A stretch of DNA of 64,000 nucleotides from Stutzerimonas kunmingensis (GTDB taxonomy: Bacteria; Pseudomonadota; Gammaproteobacteria; Pseudomonadales; Pseudomonadaceae). The stretch spans positions 1,302,001 through 1,366,000 of the forward strand of contig NZ_CP090366.1 in assembly GCF_021432085.1 (NCBI RefSeq). Reading direction: 5' to 3'. A program made the position numbers and the translations under genes. The notes under the pieces were generated by a model, which had not been told where the DNA came from, ran no database searches, and saw only the letters and a list, made by a program, of their open reading frames with translations. Position 1 is the first letter of the stretch; each line of letters starts with the position of its first letter. This document shows, piece by piece, positions 10,355 to 20,741 of the stretch.

Positions 10355-11833
10355 ATGGTTCCCGTAATCGCCCTGGTGGGCCGCCCGAACGTCGGCAAGT
10401 CCACCTTGTTCAATCGTCTGACCAAGAGCCGCGACGCCATCGTGGCCGAGTACGCCGGTCTGACCCGAGATCGCCAGTACGGCGAGGCCAAATGGCAGGG
10501 CCGCACCTACATCGTCATCGACACTGGTGGTCTGACCGGCGATGAGGAGGGCATCGACGCCAAGATGGCCGAGCAGTCCCTGCAAGCCATGCAAGAGGCC
10601 GATGCGGTGATGTTCATGGTTGACGCGCGTGCCGGCATGACGCCTGGCGATCAGATGATTGCCGAGCACCTGCGCAAGATGAACAAACGCCACTTCCTGG
10701 TGGCGAACAAGGTCGACAGCATCGATCCGGATATCGCCCGAGCGGAATTCAGCCCGTTGGGCCTGGGCGACGCCCTTCCGATCGCCGCCGCACATGGCCG
10801 TGGTATCACCCATATGCTCGAGCAGGCGCTCGGCATGTTCCCCAAGGACAACGCCGAAGTTGCCGAAGCCGAGGGTGAAGAGGGCGAGACGGTTGCCGAA
10901 GGAGAAGAGCTCAAGCGCATCCCTGGACCGAGCGAAAAGGATGGCATCAAGATCGCCATCATCGGCCGGCCCAATGTGGGCAAGTCGACGCTGGTCAATC
11001 GCATGCTCGGTGAGGAGCGGGTCATCGTTTATGACCAGGCCGGTACAACCCGCGACAGCATCTACATTCCCTTCGAACGTGATGACGCCAAGTACACACT
11101 GATCGACACGGCCGGTGTGCGCCGTCGCGGCAAGATCTTCGAGGCCGTAGAAAAGTTCTCGGTGGTCAAGACGCTGCAGGCGATCCAGGATTCCAACGTC
11201 GTGATTTTCGTCATGGATGCCCGCGAGGGAGTGGTCGAACACGATCTGAACCTGCTCGGCTTCGTGCTGGAAAGCGGTCGGGCGTTGGTCATCGCACTGA
11301 ACAAGTGGGACGGCATGGAGCCGAGTGAGCGCGACTATGTGAAGACCGAGTTGGAGCGCCGGTTGTTCTTCGTCGAGTTCGCCGACATCCACTTCATCTC
11401 CGCCAAGCATGGTACCGGCGTCGGTAATCTGTACAAGTCCGTGCAGGCCTCGTTCACTTCAGCCGTGACGCGATGGCCCACCAGCCGTCTGACGCAGATC
11501 CTTGAAGATGCGGTTCGCGAGCATGCGCCGCCGATGGTTGCCAGCCGCCGGATCAAGCTTCGTTACGCGCACTTGGGCGGCGCCAACCCGCCGCTGATCG
11601 TGATCCATGGCAACCAGGTCGACTCGATTCCAAAGTCCTACACCCGTTATCTGGAGAACACCTACCGACGCGTCTTGAAGCTGGTCGGTACGCCCATCCG
11701 TATCGAGTACAAGGGCGGAGAAAACCCTTACGAGGGCAAGAAAAACACGCTTACCGACCGCCAGGTCAACAAGAAGCGCCGTCTCATGTCGCACCACAAG
11801 AAGGCCGAGAAGAAGCGCCGCGACAAGCGCTGA
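10355..11833 (+). CDS. der: Ribosome biogenesis GTPase Der (EngA)
   Basis: Der is an essential GTPase with two G domains in tandem that acts in maturation of the 50S subunit. The 492-residue product has two P loops (GRPNVGKS near residues 9 and 205), an acidic linker rich in Glu between the domains (about 165–190), the NKVDS and NKWDG G4 motifs, and a C-terminal KH-like domain ending in a Lys/Arg-rich tail. The ATG at 10355 gives the family start [12 protein letters not shown]; a GTG at 10343 is in frame but less likely. Confidence 0.97.
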   Translation: MVPVIALVGRPNVGKSTLFNRLTKSRDAIVAEYAGLTRDRQYGEAKWQGRTYIVIDTGGLTGDEEGIDAKMAEQSLQAMQEADAVMFMVDARAGMTPGDQMIAEHLRKMNKRHFLVANKVDSIDPDIARAEFSPLGLGDALPIAAAHGRGITHMLEQALGMFPKDNAEVAEAEGEEGETVAEGEELKRIPGPSEKDGIKIAIIGRPNVGKSTLVNRMLGEERVIVYDQAGTTRDSIYIPFERDDAKYTLIDTAGVRRRGKIFEAVEKFSVVKTLQAIQDSNVVIFVMDAREGVVEHDLNLLGFVLESGRALVIALNKWDGMEPSERDYVKTELERRLFFVEFADIHFISAKHGTGVGNLYKSVQASFTSAVTRWPTSRLTQILEDAVREHAPPMVASRRIKLRYAHLGGANPPLIVIHGNQVDSIPKSYTRYLENTYRRVLKLVGTPIRIEYKGGENPYEGKKNTLTDRQVNKKRRLMSHHKKAEKKRRDKR

Positions 11834-11837
11834 CTGC

Positions 11838-12632
11838 TCAGCGATCTCCGTCGAACGACTGGTCCATATCCAGGGCCGGTCGTGCGTGGCGCGGCGTGCC
11901 GACCTGACGAGCCGGATTGCCAACCACCGTGGTATGCGGCGCAACGGGATGCAGCACGATGCTGCCGGCGCCAACCTTGGCGCCTTCGCCAATCTCGATG
12001 TTCCCGAGAATCTTCGCTCCAGCGCCGATCATCACGCCGCTGCGTACCTTCGGATGGCGGTCGCCGCCTTCCTTGCCCGTACCGCCCAGGGTAACGCCCT
12101 GCAGGATCGACACGTCATCGCCCACCACAGCGGTTTCGCCGATGACAATGCCGGTCCCGTGATCGAGCATGATGCCGCTGCCGATGCGGCTGGCCGGGTT
12201 GATGTCGATGCCCAGGCGTTCATTGCTGCGTGCCTGGATGAACATTGCCAGCAGGCGTTCGCCCTGTTCATGCAAGTGGTGCCCGACACGATAGGCCTGT
12301 AACGCCAGATAACCCTTGGAGAACAGGAACACTTCCAGCGCGGTGTCGAACGCCGGGTCGCGGCTGACGATTGCCTGCAGGTCAGCGCACGCCACCTCGG
12401 CGAGCGCTGCGGCCTGTTGGTGAATGCCAGCGAAACGATCAGTCAGCGTACGGCTCTGCTCGGTGCTTTCCGCCAGCGCATGGCCAATGCGCTGGGCAAG
12501 CGCGCAGCCGAAATCGGGATGCTCGAGGATAGCCCGCTGGAATAGCGCGGCCAGGGTCGGCTCCGCATCCAGCGCGTGAAGCGCCTGGGCGCGTAGCTCG
12601 TTCCACAGCGGGCTGACTGAATGACTGGGCAT
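11838..12632 (-). CDS. cysE: Serine O-acetyltransferase
   Basis: The enzyme acetylates serine with acetyl-CoA to give O-acetylserine, the first step of cysteine synthesis. The 264-residue protein resembles the E. coli-type CysE over its whole length. It has an N-terminal helical domain (about 1–140) and a left-handed beta-helix of hexapeptide repeats with IMLDHGTGIVIGETAVVGDD and GGDRHPKVRSGVMIGAGAKI. The tail MDMDQ resembles the C-terminus through which CysE contacts the O-acetylserine sulfhydrylase. The stop lies four bases from the convergent der stop. Pseudomonads usually also carry a cysE beside iscR, which would lie upstream of this window, so this may be a second copy. Confidence 0.9.
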   Translation of the reverse strand: MPSHSVSPLWNELRAQALHALDAEPTLAALFQRAILEHPDFGCALAQRIGHALAESTEQSRTLTDRFAGIHQQAAALAEVACADLQAIVSRDPAFDTALEVFLFSKGYLALQAYRVGHHLHEQGERLLAMFIQARSNERLGIDINPASRIGSGIMLDHGTGIVIGETAVVGDDVSILQGVTLGGTGKEGGDRHPKVRSGVMIGAGAKILGNIEIGEGAKVGAGSIVLHPVAPHTTVVGNPARQVGTPRHARPALDMDQSFDGDR

Positions 12633-12790
12633 GCGAGGTTCCTTATGGTCGATACGCGAGGGTGCTCGTTCGCTGCACTGTAGCAGCCCGATGGCAGGCG
12701 CCGTGCACCCTCGTATCGTGCATCGCTGTTCGGCTATTCTGTTTGCCTTCCTGCCGAACCCCCGTGCGGCAGGCTTGTCGGAAGGCTGAC

Positions 12791-13939
12791 ATGCTCATCA
12801 GTAAACTGCCCAACGTTGGCACGACCATCTTCACCACCATGTCCCAGCTGGCCGCGGACGTCGGTGCGCTGAATCTCTCCCAGGGCTTTCCCGATTTCGA
12901 TGGCCCCGACGCGCTGCGCGAGGCACTGGCCCGCCACGTCATGGCGGGACACAACCAGTACGCACCGATGACCGGATTGCCGGCCCTGCGTGAGCAGGTC
13001 GCGGTGAAGGTAGCCGGGCTGTACGGACGGAAAGTGGATGCCGCCACCGAGGTCACGATTACCCCGGGTGCTACCCAGGCGATCTTCTGTGCGATCCAGG
13101 CAGTGATCCGGCCGGGTGACGAGGTCATCGTCTTCGATCCGTGCTATGACAGCTACGAGCCATCGGTGCAGCTGGCTGGTGGCGTCTGCATTCACCAGCA
13201 ACTGAGCCTGCCGGATTTCCATATCGATTGGCAGCGCCTGGCCGATGCCATTACCCCGCGCACGCGGATGATCGTGCTGAATACGCCGCACAACCCCAGC
13301 GGTGCATTGATCGATGCTGATGATCTCGAACGTCTGGCGGCGCTGATCCGCGAGCGTGACATCTATCTGCTCAGCGACGAGGTCTACGAGCATCTTGTGT
13401 TCGACGGCCGCGAGCATGCCAGCGTGCTGCGCCACGATGAGCTCTATCAGCGCGCATTCGTCGTCAGCTCTTTCGGCAAGACCTACCATGTCACCGGCTG
13501 GAAGACTGGATACGTGGTGGCGCCGCCTGCACTCAGCAGCGAGCTGCGCAAGGTGCACCAGTACGTCAGTTTCACCGGTGTCACGCCGCTGCAGTGGGCG
13601 TTGGCCGATTTCATGGCCGAGCATCCCGAGCACATCAGCGAGCTACCGGCGTTCTATCAGGCCAAGCGCGATCTATTCTGTGACCTGCTGGCGGGCTCGC
13701 GCTTCAGCTTTACCCGTGCCACCGGAACCTACTTCCAGCTCGCCGACTATTCGGCTATCCGTCCTGATCTGGATGACGTCGCCATGGCTGAGTGGCTGAC
13801 CCGCGAGCACGGGGTTGCGAGCATTCCGATTTCGGTTTTCTACCAGAGCCCCCCGGCCGATCTGAGGCTGGTGCGCTTCTGCTTCGCCAAACGAGAGGAG
13901 ACGCTGCGTCAGGCGGCGGAAAGACTATGCGCGATCTGA
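12791..13939 (+). CDS. PLP-dependent class I/II aminotransferase (methionine aminotransferase-like)
   Basis: The 382-residue product is a fold-type I aminotransferase resembling YbdL, which transaminates methionine and other amino acids. It has NLSQGFPDFDGP at the start, the substrate/PLP segment NTPHNPSGALI, LLSDEVYEHL and the Schiff-base lysine in SSFGKTYHVTGWKTGY. The ATG at 12791 follows GGAAGG and gives the family N-terminus. It overlaps the omega-amidase gene by 13 bases. Together they fit methionine salvage: the aminotransferase acts with glutamine and the amidase hydrolyses the alpha-ketoglutaramate formed. This pairing is known for the family; the substrate here is inferred. Confidence 0.88.
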   Translation: MLISKLPNVGTTIFTTMSQLAADVGALNLSQGFPDFDGPDALREALARHVMAGHNQYAPMTGLPALREQVAVKVAGLYGRKVDAATEVTITPGATQAIFCAIQAVIRPGDEVIVFDPCYDSYEPSVQLAGGVCIHQQLSLPDFHIDWQRLADAITPRTRMIVLNTPHNPSGALIDADDLERLAALIRERDIYLLSDEVYEHLVFDGREHASVLRHDELYQRAFVVSSFGKTYHVTGWKTGYVVAPPALSSELRKVHQYVSFTGVTPLQWALADFMAEHPEHISELPAFYQAKRDLFCDLLAGSRFSFTRATGTYFQLADYSAIRPDLDDVAMAEWLTREHGVASIPISVFYQSPPADLRLVRFCFAKREETLRQAAERLCAI

Positions 13940-14721
13940 ACAATCTGCCCGACCTCGAACTGGCGCTGGTGCAAACCAGCCTGATCTGGCAGGACGCTGC
14001 GGCCAACCGCGAGCGCTTCGCCGTACTGCTGGATCAGGCCAGCGGTGCGGACCTGATCGTCCTGCCGGAGATGTTCACCACCGGTTTTTCCATGGATTCG
14101 GCCGCGCTGGCCGAGCCGGAAGAGGGGCCGACCTACGCCTGGCTTCGCGCTCAGGCCGCGCGACTGGATACGGTGATCACCGGCAGCGTGATCATCGAGG
14201 CGGCCGACGGAAGTCACCGCAACCGACTGCTCTGGGCGCGCCCGGATGGTGAGGTGCTGCACTACGACAAGCGTCATCTGTTCCGCATGGCGGGTGAGCA
14301 CAAGCACTACACGCCAGGGCAGCAGCAGGCGCTGTTCGAGGTGAACGGTTGGCGCGTGCGCCCGCTGATTTGCTACGACCTGCGCTTCCCGGTGTGGAGC
14401 CGCGATCCACACGGCACTGACCTGCTGCTCTACACGGCGAACTGGCCAGCCGCGCGCCGCGATGCCTGGAATCGCCTGCTGCCGGCGCGGGCCATCGAGA
14501 ATCTGTGCTATGTCGCGGCGGTCAACCGAGTCGGCGAAGACGGCAAGGGCTATCCCTATAGTGGCGACAGCCAGGTGCTCGACTTCAAGGGTGACACGCT
14601 GCTGAACGGCGAAGAGCGTGATGCCGTGTTGCGCTGCACGCTGCGCTCACGCGATCTGGCGGCGTTCCGCGAGCGCTTCCCGGCCTACCACGATGGCGAT
14701 CAGTTCGAGCTCAAACCCTAG
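13927..14721 (+). CDS. Omega-amidase / nitrilase-superfamily hydrolase (YafV-like)
   Basis: The 264-residue protein belongs to the carbon-nitrogen hydrolase family and shows the full Glu-Lys-Cys triad: E in LPEMFTTGF, K in HYDKRHLF and C in RPLICYDLRFP. YafV-type omega-amidases hydrolyse alpha-ketoglutaramate or alpha-ketosuccinamate. The chosen ATG at 13927 lies within the end of the upstream aminotransferase gene, which suggests translational coupling. It ends before a 124-base convergent spacer in which I see nothing notable. Confidence 0.88.
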   Translation: MRDLNNLPDLELALVQTSLIWQDAAANRERFAVLLDQASGADLIVLPEMFTTGFSMDSAALAEPEEGPTYAWLRAQAARLDTVITGSVIIEAADGSHRNRLLWARPDGEVLHYDKRHLFRMAGEHKHYTPGQQQALFEVNGWRVRPLICYDLRFPVWSRDPHGTDLLLYTANWPAARRDAWNRLLPARAIENLCYVAAVNRVGEDGKGYPYSGDSQVLDFKGDTLLNGEERDAVLRCTLRSRDLAAFRERFPAYHDGDQFELKP

Positions 14722-14845
14722 GCCCGGACCTCGGGCGATAGCCTGCTGCACTAAGGCGAGGCAGCGCGAGGTGCTGCGCTAACGGCGGGGAGCGTGAACG
14801 GCTGTTGTGGGGAGGCTCCCACCCTGGCGGCCGGGCACCCGCTGG

Positions 14846-15223
14846 TTAGTGCGTTGTGCTGTGGCGCCGTCGACGCCACAACAGCCAGCCATAGATCAGC
14901 AGATTGACCAGCAGCACTATTGCCGCCAGCACATATTGCACCGGTATGCTCAGCCAGGCCGGGTAGATCAATGGCAGCAGGTAGTGCTCGATAAAGCCCG
15001 CCTCATACCCCGCGTCACCCGCCAGCCGTCGCAGCAGATTCTCCCAGTACGTCAGCGGACACGGCCTCCCGGTCAGCTCGACGAAAACGCCCCAGACGAT
15101 CGCCGGAATGTGCAGCAACACGAAGCCGCGTTTCCATGCGACCAGCAAGCCGCCAAACAGCACGAAGAGAATGAACCCGAGGTGCAGGAGCAACACGGCG
15201 TCCGCGCCAACTCGATAGAGCAT
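14846..15223 (-). CDS. DUF2784 family membrane protein
   Basis: The 125-residue product has about four membrane segments (near 8–28, 36–52, 78–92 and 97–115) with the conserved pattern LHLGFILFVLFGG and the block TGRPCPLTYWENLLR typical of DUF2784. The function of the family is unknown. It starts four bases after the stop of the DUF2238 gene, so the two are probably co-transcribed. Confidence 0.8.
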   Translation of the reverse strand: MLYRVGADAVLLLHLGFILFVLFGGLLVAWKRGFVLLHIPAIVWGVFVELTGRPCPLTYWENLLRRLAGDAGYEAGFIEHYLLPLIYPAWLSIPVQYVLAAIVLLVNLLIYGWLLWRRRRHSTTH

Positions 15224-15227
15224 TGGG

Positions 15228-15854
15228 CTACGCCGTCGCGTCTGCGCGACTCATGCCGCGGATCTGACGATCCTGCAGGCGCGCCATGAGGGTGACGGAC
15301 AGTAGAGCGCCGAGCATTGCCATGAACATGTCCGATTGGGTATCCCATGGATCGCCCTGGGTGCCGAGAAAATCCTCCGCGCCCTGCCCGGCGATAAGCG
15401 CCACCCACCATTCGATGAGCTCATAGAAGGCGCTGAAGGCCAACGCGACACAAAGTGCGAGAAAGCCGAGCATCTTTCCTGGCGCGACGAAGCGCAGGCG
15501 GAGCAGGATCTCCCGCGCCAGCAGCGCGGGCGTCACACCCTGAATGAAATGGCCGAGCTTGTCATAGGGGTTGCGGCTGAGGTCGAACCATTCCTGCACC
15601 CAGAATCCCGGTGGTACCCGCGCGTAGGTGTAGGTGCCACCGAGGATCAGGATCAGCGCATGAACGGCGATCACCACGTAGAGCAGTCGCGTCAGCGGCA
15701 GGCGCTGGTGGCTCCACAGCAGCAGGGGCGCAGCGATCAGTACCGGAGCGACTTCCAGCAACCAGGTGGCACGGTCATACGGAGCGATCGCGGAGCAAGC
15801 CAGCGCCAGCAGCACTACCAACCCCAGCGTTGAATAGAGTGTTCTGTCCTGCAT
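15228..15854 (-). CDS. DUF2238 (YjdF-like) inner-membrane protein
   Basis: The 208-residue protein is predicted to have about six membrane segments and contains YDKLGHFIQGVTPALLAREIL and the later FYELIEWW and DPWDTQSDMFMAMLGA blocks that mark the DUF2238/YjdF family. The function is not known. I chose the ATG at 15854 (MQDRTLYST) because it starts directly at the first membrane segment; an earlier in-frame ATG at 15914 would add 20 non-hydrophobic residues. Co-transcription with the DUF2784 gene is likely. Confidence 0.8.
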   Translation of the reverse strand: MQDRTLYSTLGLVVLLALACSAIAPYDRATWLLEVAPVLIAAPLLLWSHQRLPLTRLLYVVIAVHALILILGGTYTYARVPPGFWVQEWFDLSRNPYDKLGHFIQGVTPALLAREILLRLRFVAPGKMLGFLALCVALAFSAFYELIEWWVALIAGQGAEDFLGTQGDPWDTQSDMFMAMLGALLSVTLMARLQDRQIRGMSRADATA

Positions 15855-15936
15855 CGAGTTAGCCGTCGTGATCGATCCAGCCGGCAGCATGCCGGGGAGC
15901 CAGTCGGCCTGCAACCGGACGCAGGGTCAGGGCGCC

Positions 15937-16668
15937 TCAACCCTGGCGGGCGGCCGCCGCTGCCGAGCGGGAGAGCGAACGATTGCAGCGCCGCAGGTCG
16001 ACGGCACCGACATAGGCATTGGCATTGCCCTGCACGCAGGCGATGCGCTGGTTGCGCGTGCGCTCCCATTCGCTGACCGGATGCTGGCGGTTCCAGATGT
16101 CGTACAGGCGCCGGTCCTGTTTCGACAGGCGCAGTTTGTAGCGCTCGCTCATGTACAGATAGGTGCGGGCGATGGCACCGCGGCTGTACTCGGGTGGCAT
16201 GGCCGTGCGCTGCTTGAAGTTCACCACGAAGGGGCAGGCACCGTACTGGGTGGGCTTTTCGCTGAGCATGCCGAAGCCGAAGTTGCTGCGGTCGCCGTTC
16301 ACCTCGCCGACCACCGGAACCAGGTTGTGCAGGTCGGCCTCGGCCAGGCTGAAGATGGGGTCTTTGGCGGTGCACTGCTTGCGCCCGCCCTGTTGCCAGC
16401 ACTGACGCTGATGGCCGATGACCCAGGCCGGGACGATATGCTCCCACTCCACCCGTTGAGCGCGCTTGGGCTGCTTGCGCGGGACATACCCGCAGCTGCG
16501 CAGGTCGATGCGATTGCCCTTGAAGCTGCAGCCGCAGTAGAAGTCCACCGGTCGGTCGGCATAGAGCGTCCAGGCGACCTTCTTCGCTTCGCGGAAGGTG
16601 CGAGGCGCATCGGCGTAAGTGTTGGTGCAGCAGAACAGGGCAAGCAGAAAGAGACTGAGGCGGCGCAT
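15937..16668 (-). CDS. endA: Secreted endonuclease I
   Basis: EndA/NucM-type nucleases are periplasmic or secreted, non-specific DNases of the beta-beta-alpha-metal class. The 243-residue product has a signal peptide (about 1–20, [16 protein letters not shown]). It has the catalytic block [12 protein letters not shown] with its histidine, and several cysteines (CGCSFKG, LRSCGYV, QRQCWQ, RKQC) that probably form disulfides. [18 protein letters not shown] is also family typical. It is flanked by an AT-rich spacer at 16669–16770. Confidence 0.92.
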   Translation of the reverse strand: MRRLSLFLLALFCCTNTYADAPRTFREAKKVAWTLYADRPVDFYCGCSFKGNRIDLRSCGYVPRKQPKRAQRVEWEHIVPAWVIGHQRQCWQQGGRKQCTAKDPIFSLAEADLHNLVPVVGEVNGDRSNFGFGMLSEKPTQYGACPFVVNFKQRTAMPPEYSRGAIARTYLYMSERYKLRLSKQDRRLYDIWNRQHPVSEWERTRNQRIACVQGNANAYVGAVDLRRCNRSLSRSAAAAARQG

Positions 16669-16770
16669 GGAATTCTCGACAACTGAACGAGTGTCGCATC
16701 CATGCGCGGGCCGGCATCTTACCTTTCGTTTAAGTAAAAGTAATAAAAAACAATAACTTGCATGATGTCA

Positions 16771-17625
16771 TCAGGCCTTCATACGGCCCAGGCGGTTGAT
16801 CTGCAGAGAGGCGAGAATGATCGCGCCGCCGACCGCGAGCAGTGTCAGGTTGGTCGTGGTGCCCCAGAACAGCAGGTTGAGCAGCAGACCCACCGGCACG
16901 GCCATGTTGTTCATCACCGCCAGGGTGCCGGCATCCACCAGTGTCGCGCCCTTGTTCCAGCAGAACTGGCCGACGGCGGTGGCCAGCACGCCCATCCAGA
17001 TCAGCACCGCCCATTGCGTCGTGGTGGTCGGCAGCTTTTCCGCATTACCGAACAGCAGCCACGCCGGCAGCACGATCAACAGTGCGCCGAGGAAGAAGTA
17101 GCCGAAGCGGCGATGCAACGGCACGTCGGAGGGGTACCGCTGCGCCAGATGCTTGTAGAACACCTGGCCGGCGGCGAAGGTGAAATTGGCCAGCTGCATG
17201 AGCAGGAAGCCGCCGAGAAAATCGCCGGAAACCCCGTCGTAACGGATGAGCCCGGCGCCGAACACCGCGACGGCTGCCGCGACCAGCGCCCAGGGGTTGA
17301 AGCGACGGTTGAGCGCGTCGTCGATCAGCGTCACGTGCAGCGGCGTGAGCACGGTGAACAGCAGCACTTCGGCGACCGTCAGCACGTTGAAACTCATGTA
17401 CAGGCAGAGATACGTCACGCCGAACTGCAGCGCGCCGACCAGGGTCACGCCGGCGATGAAGCCGGGGGCGACACCGCGCCAGCGGGTCAGCGGCAGGAAC
17501 ACCAGGCCGGCGAGAATCACTCGGGTCAGCACTGCGAAATAGCTGTCCACCTGGCCGGCCAGGTAGACGCCGATCAGGTTGAAGGAAAAGGCCCAGAGCA
17601 GGGTGACGAAGATCAGATAGCGCAT
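16771..17625 (-). CDS. EamA/DMT-superfamily transporter
   Basis: The 284-residue product is a ten-helix drug/metabolite transporter with two EamA halves (about 5–135 and 150–280); the start MRYLIFVTLLWAFSFNLIGVY is typical. The substrate cannot be told from the sequence; related proteins export amino acids, amines or carboxylates. The start is the ATG at 17625. A much longer frame runs on upstream to about 18618, but that part is antisense-type frame through the neighbouring dehydrogenase gene and is not part of the protein. Confidence 0.87.
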   Translation of the reverse strand: MRYLIFVTLLWAFSFNLIGVYLAGQVDSYFAVLTRVILAGLVFLPLTRWRGVAPGFIAGVTLVGALQFGVTYLCLYMSFNVLTVAEVLLFTVLTPLHVTLIDDALNRRFNPWALVAAAVAVFGAGLIRYDGVSGDFLGGFLLMQLANFTFAAGQVFYKHLAQRYPSDVPLHRRFGYFFLGALLIVLPAWLLFGNAEKLPTTTTQWAVLIWMGVLATAVGQFCWNKGATLVDAGTLAVMNNMAVPVGLLLNLLFWGTTTNLTLLAVGGAIILASLQINRLGRMKA

Positions 17626-17714
17626 ACCGCCTCCACGACGAAGGCCGGCGACCTTAGCGGCTGCGCATGAAAGAGGGAAGGGCTGGCGCGCCCGCAGGCT
17701 CGCCAGCCGAGCGG

Positions 17715-18770
17715 TCAGGCCGCTTTCAGGGTGGCCATGTCGATGACGAAGCGGTACTTCACGTCGCTCTTGAGCATGCGCTCGTAGGCTTCGTTGATGT
17801 CCTGCATGCGGATCATCTCGATGTCCGAGACGATGCCGTGCTCGGCGCAGAAGTCGAGCATCTCCTGGGTTTCGGCGATGCCGCCGATCAGCGAGCCAGC
17901 GATGCGGCGGCGCTTGAAGATCAGGCCGAACACGCTGGGCGACGGGTGCGGCGAAGCCGGTGCGCCGACCAGCGTCATCGTGGCGTCGCGCTTGAGCAGA
18001 TTCACGAACGCATCGAGGTTGTGCGGCGCGGCAACGGTGTTGAGAATGAAGTCGAAGCTGTTGACGTGCGCAGCCATCTCCTCCTTGTTCTTCGACACCA
18101 CCACTTCCGACGCGCCGAGGCGCAGCGCATCTTCCCGCTTGTCCGGCGAGGTGGTGAACAGCACGACCTTTGCACCCATAGCGTTGGCGATCTTCACCGC
18201 CATATGGCCAAGACCGCCGAGGCCAACTACACCGACCTTCTGCCCCGGGCCGACCTTCCACTGGCGCAGCGGCGAATAGGTGGTGATGCCCGCGCAAAGC
18301 AGCGGCGCGACGGCGGCGAGGTTGTCGGTGTGGTTGATGCGTAGCACGTACTTTTCGTCCACCACGATGTTGTCGGAATAGCCGCCAAGGGTGTTCTCGC
18401 CACCGCCGAAGGCTGGACCGTTGTAGGTGCCGACGAAGCCGTTCTCGCAATACTGCTCCAGCCCCTCGCCACAGGAGGAGCAAGTGCGGCAGCTGTCGAC
18501 CAGGCAGCCGACGCCGGCGATATCGCCCGCCTTGAACTTGCTGACGTTCGCGCCGACCGCGCTCACGCGGCCGACGATCTCGTGGCCGGGCACGGATGGA
18601 TACAGCGTGTTGTTCCACTCATTGCGTGCGGTATGCAGGTCCGAATGGCAGACGCCGCAGAAGAGAATCTCGATCCGTACATCGTTAGGCCCAACTTCGC
18701 GGCGCGAAAACGAGTAGGGGGCGAGCGGGGCGCTCGGGTCGAGGGCGGCGTAACCGATGCTGTTGCTCAT
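17715..18770 (-). CDS. Zinc-dependent NAD(P) alcohol dehydrogenase (YahK/AdhC-like)
   Basis: The 351-residue protein is a medium-chain dehydrogenase of the cinnamyl-alcohol/aldehyde reductase group. Catalytic zinc ligands are in CGVCHSDLH and GHEIVGRV. Structural zinc ligands lie in the SCRTCSSCGEGLEQYC region, and the nucleotide fold is in GLGGLGHMAVKIA. Such enzymes reduce a wide range of aldehydes with NADPH. The ATG at 18770 follows AGGAGC. It is transcribed alone, between the DMT transporter and the leuA terminator region. Confidence 0.9.
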   Translation of the reverse strand: MSNSIGYAALDPSAPLAPYSFSRREVGPNDVRIEILFCGVCHSDLHTARNEWNNTLYPSVPGHEIVGRVSAVGANVSKFKAGDIAGVGCLVDSCRTCSSCGEGLEQYCENGFVGTYNGPAFGGGENTLGGYSDNIVVDEKYVLRINHTDNLAAVAPLLCAGITTYSPLRQWKVGPGQKVGVVGLGGLGHMAVKIANAMGAKVVLFTTSPDKREDALRLGASEVVVSKNKEEMAAHVNSFDFILNTVAAPHNLDAFVNLLKRDATMTLVGAPASPHPSPSVFGLIFKRRRIAGSLIGGIAETQEMLDFCAEHGIVSDIEMIRMQDINEAYERMLKSDVKYRFVIDMATLKAA

Positions 18771-18982
18771 GACGGCTCCTTTGTTCGTTCGGGATTTGCA
18801 GAGGCCAAGCCTAATGGCACCGGAAACAGGAGCGTTTGCACAATCCTGCCGATGGCTGACGTGTTTCTGCCGAATTGCCGTGGCCTGGCTGACTGAGTTG
18901 GGAGGGTATTGGGAGGCGAACAGTTCAGTCGCTCACCGCAGTCGGGCGCGACCGGCGACGCGTGGCGGCGTCGCAACAATGT

Positions 18983-19062
18983 GCCGGCGCCATCGGTGAT
19001 GGCGCCGGCGGGACGAGCTTGCCGGCGTGGCGCTCAGGAATGGCGAGCCCGATGGGCTCGCC
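18983..19062 (-). terminator. Two hairpins after leuA
   Basis: In the 300-base spacer after leuA there are two perfect stems: GGCGAGCCC/GGGCTCGCC (19042–19062, 9 bp) and GCCGGCGCCATC/GATGGCGCCGGC (18983–19009, 12 bp). The nearer one probably ends leuA transcription. The rest of 18771–19070 holds the adh ribosome-binding site and no gene I can support. Confidence 0.65.
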
Positions 19063-19070
19063 GCAGGGGC

Positions 19071-20741
19071 TCAGGCGGCCTGCTCCTGCGCCTCTCGCAA
19101 GGCCCGGTTCATGGCACTGAACAGCGCACGGATGCTGGCGGTGGTGATGTTTTCGTCGATGCCGATACCGTGCAGCGGGCGCTCGCCGTCCAGGCGTACC
19201 TCGATATAAGCAGCGGCCTTGGCGTTGCTGCCGGCGCCGATGGAGTGCTCGTGGTAGTCCATGATTTCCAGCTTCACTGGCAACGCGGCGACCAGCGCTT
19301 CCAGCGGCCCCTTGCCGATGCCGCGCCAGTGGGCCACCTCGCCATCGGTCGCGACTTCCACATCCACCGCACTGGTGCCGTTCTCTTCCTGCAGGCGATG
19401 GCCCTTGAGCGTGTAGGGAGCGGTGGCTTGCAGGTACTCGGCTTCCAGCAGCGCATAGATCTGCTTTGCGCTCATTTCCAGGCCGAGGCGGTCGGTTTCC
19501 TTCTGCACCACTTGGCTGAACTCGATCTGCATGCGCCGCGGCAGGCTGATGCCGTACTCCTGCTCGAGCAGGAAGGTGATGCCGCCCTTGCCGGACTGGC
19601 TGTTGACGCGAATCACGGCCTCGTAGCTGCGGCCGATGTCGGCCGGGTCGATCGGCAGATACGGCACCTCCCAGACGCCCTCCTGATCCTGCTGGGAAAA
19701 GCCCTTGCGAATCGCATCCTGGTGCGAGCCGGAGAACGCGGTATGCACAAGGTCGCCGACATAGGGGTGGCGCGGGTGTACTGGCAGCTGGTTGCATTCC
19801 TCCACCACCTTGCGCACGGCGTCGATGTCGGAGAAGTCCAGTTGCGGGTCAATGCCCTGGGTGTACATGTTCAGCGCCACGGTGACCAGGTCGACGTTGC
19901 CGGTGCGCTCGCCATTGCCGAACAGGCAGCCTTCGACGCGATCGGCGCCGGCCATCAGGCCCAGCTCGGTGGCGGCCACGCCGGTGCCGCGATCGTTGTG
20001 GGTGTGCAGGCTGACCAGCACGCTGTCGCGACGGTCGACGTGGCGGCAGAACCACTCGATCTGGTCGGCGTAGATATTGGGTGTGGCGGCTTCCACCGTG
20101 GCCGGCAGGTTGAGGATCAGCTTCTGCTCAGGAGTCGGCTGGAACACCTCGATCACGGCGTTGCATACCTCGACCGCGAATTCCGGCTCGGTGGAGCTGA
20201 AGATCTCCGGCGAGTACTCGAAGCGCCACGCGGTTTCCGGGTTCTGCGCAGCCAGGCGCTTGATGATCTGCGCCGCGTTGACCGCGATGTTTATCACGCC
20301 GGCCTTGTCCTGGTTGAAGACGATGCGGCGGAAGCTCGGCGCGGTGGCGTTGTAGTAGTGGACGATGGCCTGCTTGGCGCCCTTCAGTGATTCGAAGGTG
20401 CGTGTGATCAAATCTTCACGGGCCTGGGTCAGCACCTGGATAGTGACGTCGTCGGGGATGTGCCCACCTTCGATCAGCTCGCGGACGAAGTCGAAGTCGG
20501 TCTGTGAGGCAGAGGGGAAGCCGACCTCTATTTCCTTGATGCCAACCTGCACAAGCGTCTTGAAAAAACGCATCTTCTTCGCGGCATCCATCGGCTCGAT
20601 CAGCGACTGGTTGCCATCGCGCAGATCTGAGCTCAGCCAGATCGGTGCCTGGGTGATCGACTTGGACGGCCAGGTGCGATCCGGAATATCGATGGCCGGA
20701 AAGGCGCGGTATTTTTTCGATGGGTTCTTGAGCATGGTCAT
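19071..20741 (-). CDS. leuA: 2-isopropylmalate synthase
   Basis: LeuA condenses acetyl-CoA with 2-ketoisovalerate, the first committed step of leucine synthesis. The 556-residue product is the long LeuA form. It has the catalytic [14 protein letters not shown] block near residue 40, the metal-binding histidines in [13 protein letters not shown], and a C-terminal LeuA dimer/leucine-feedback domain (about 435–550). The ATG at 20741 follows GGGGAAA and gives the family start [11 protein letters not shown]. Its own upstream region is long and may carry a promoter or leader. Confidence 0.97.
   Translation of the reverse strand: MTMLKNPSKKYRAFPAIDIPDRTWPSKSITQAPIWLSSDLRDGNQSLIEPMDAAKKMRFFKTLVQVGIKEIEVGFPSASQTDFDFVRELIEGGHIPDDVTIQVLTQAREDLITRTFESLKGAKQAIVHYYNATAPSFRRIVFNQDKAGVINIAVNAAQIIKRLAAQNPETAWRFEYSPEIFSSTEPEFAVEVCNAVIEVFQPTPEQKLILNLPATVEAATPNIYADQIEWFCRHVDRRDSVLVSLHTHNDRGTGVAATELGLMAGADRVEGCLFGNGERTGNVDLVTVALNMYTQGIDPQLDFSDIDAVRKVVEECNQLPVHPRHPYVGDLVHTAFSGSHQDAIRKGFSQQDQEGVWEVPYLPIDPADIGRSYEAVIRVNSQSGKGGITFLLEQEYGISLPRRMQIEFSQVVQKETDRLGLEMSAKQIYALLEAEYLQATAPYTLKGHRLQEENGTSAVDVEVATDGEVAHWRGIGKGPLEALVAALPVKLEIMDYHEHSIGAGSNAKAAAYIEVRLDGERPLHGIGIDENITTASIRALFSAMNRALREAQEQAA

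Noticed and set aside
16771..18618. A 615-residue minus-strand frame
   Set aside because: Only its last 284 residues are the DMT transporter; the rest is an out-of-frame reading through the alcohol dehydrogenase gene, which itself has all family motifs.
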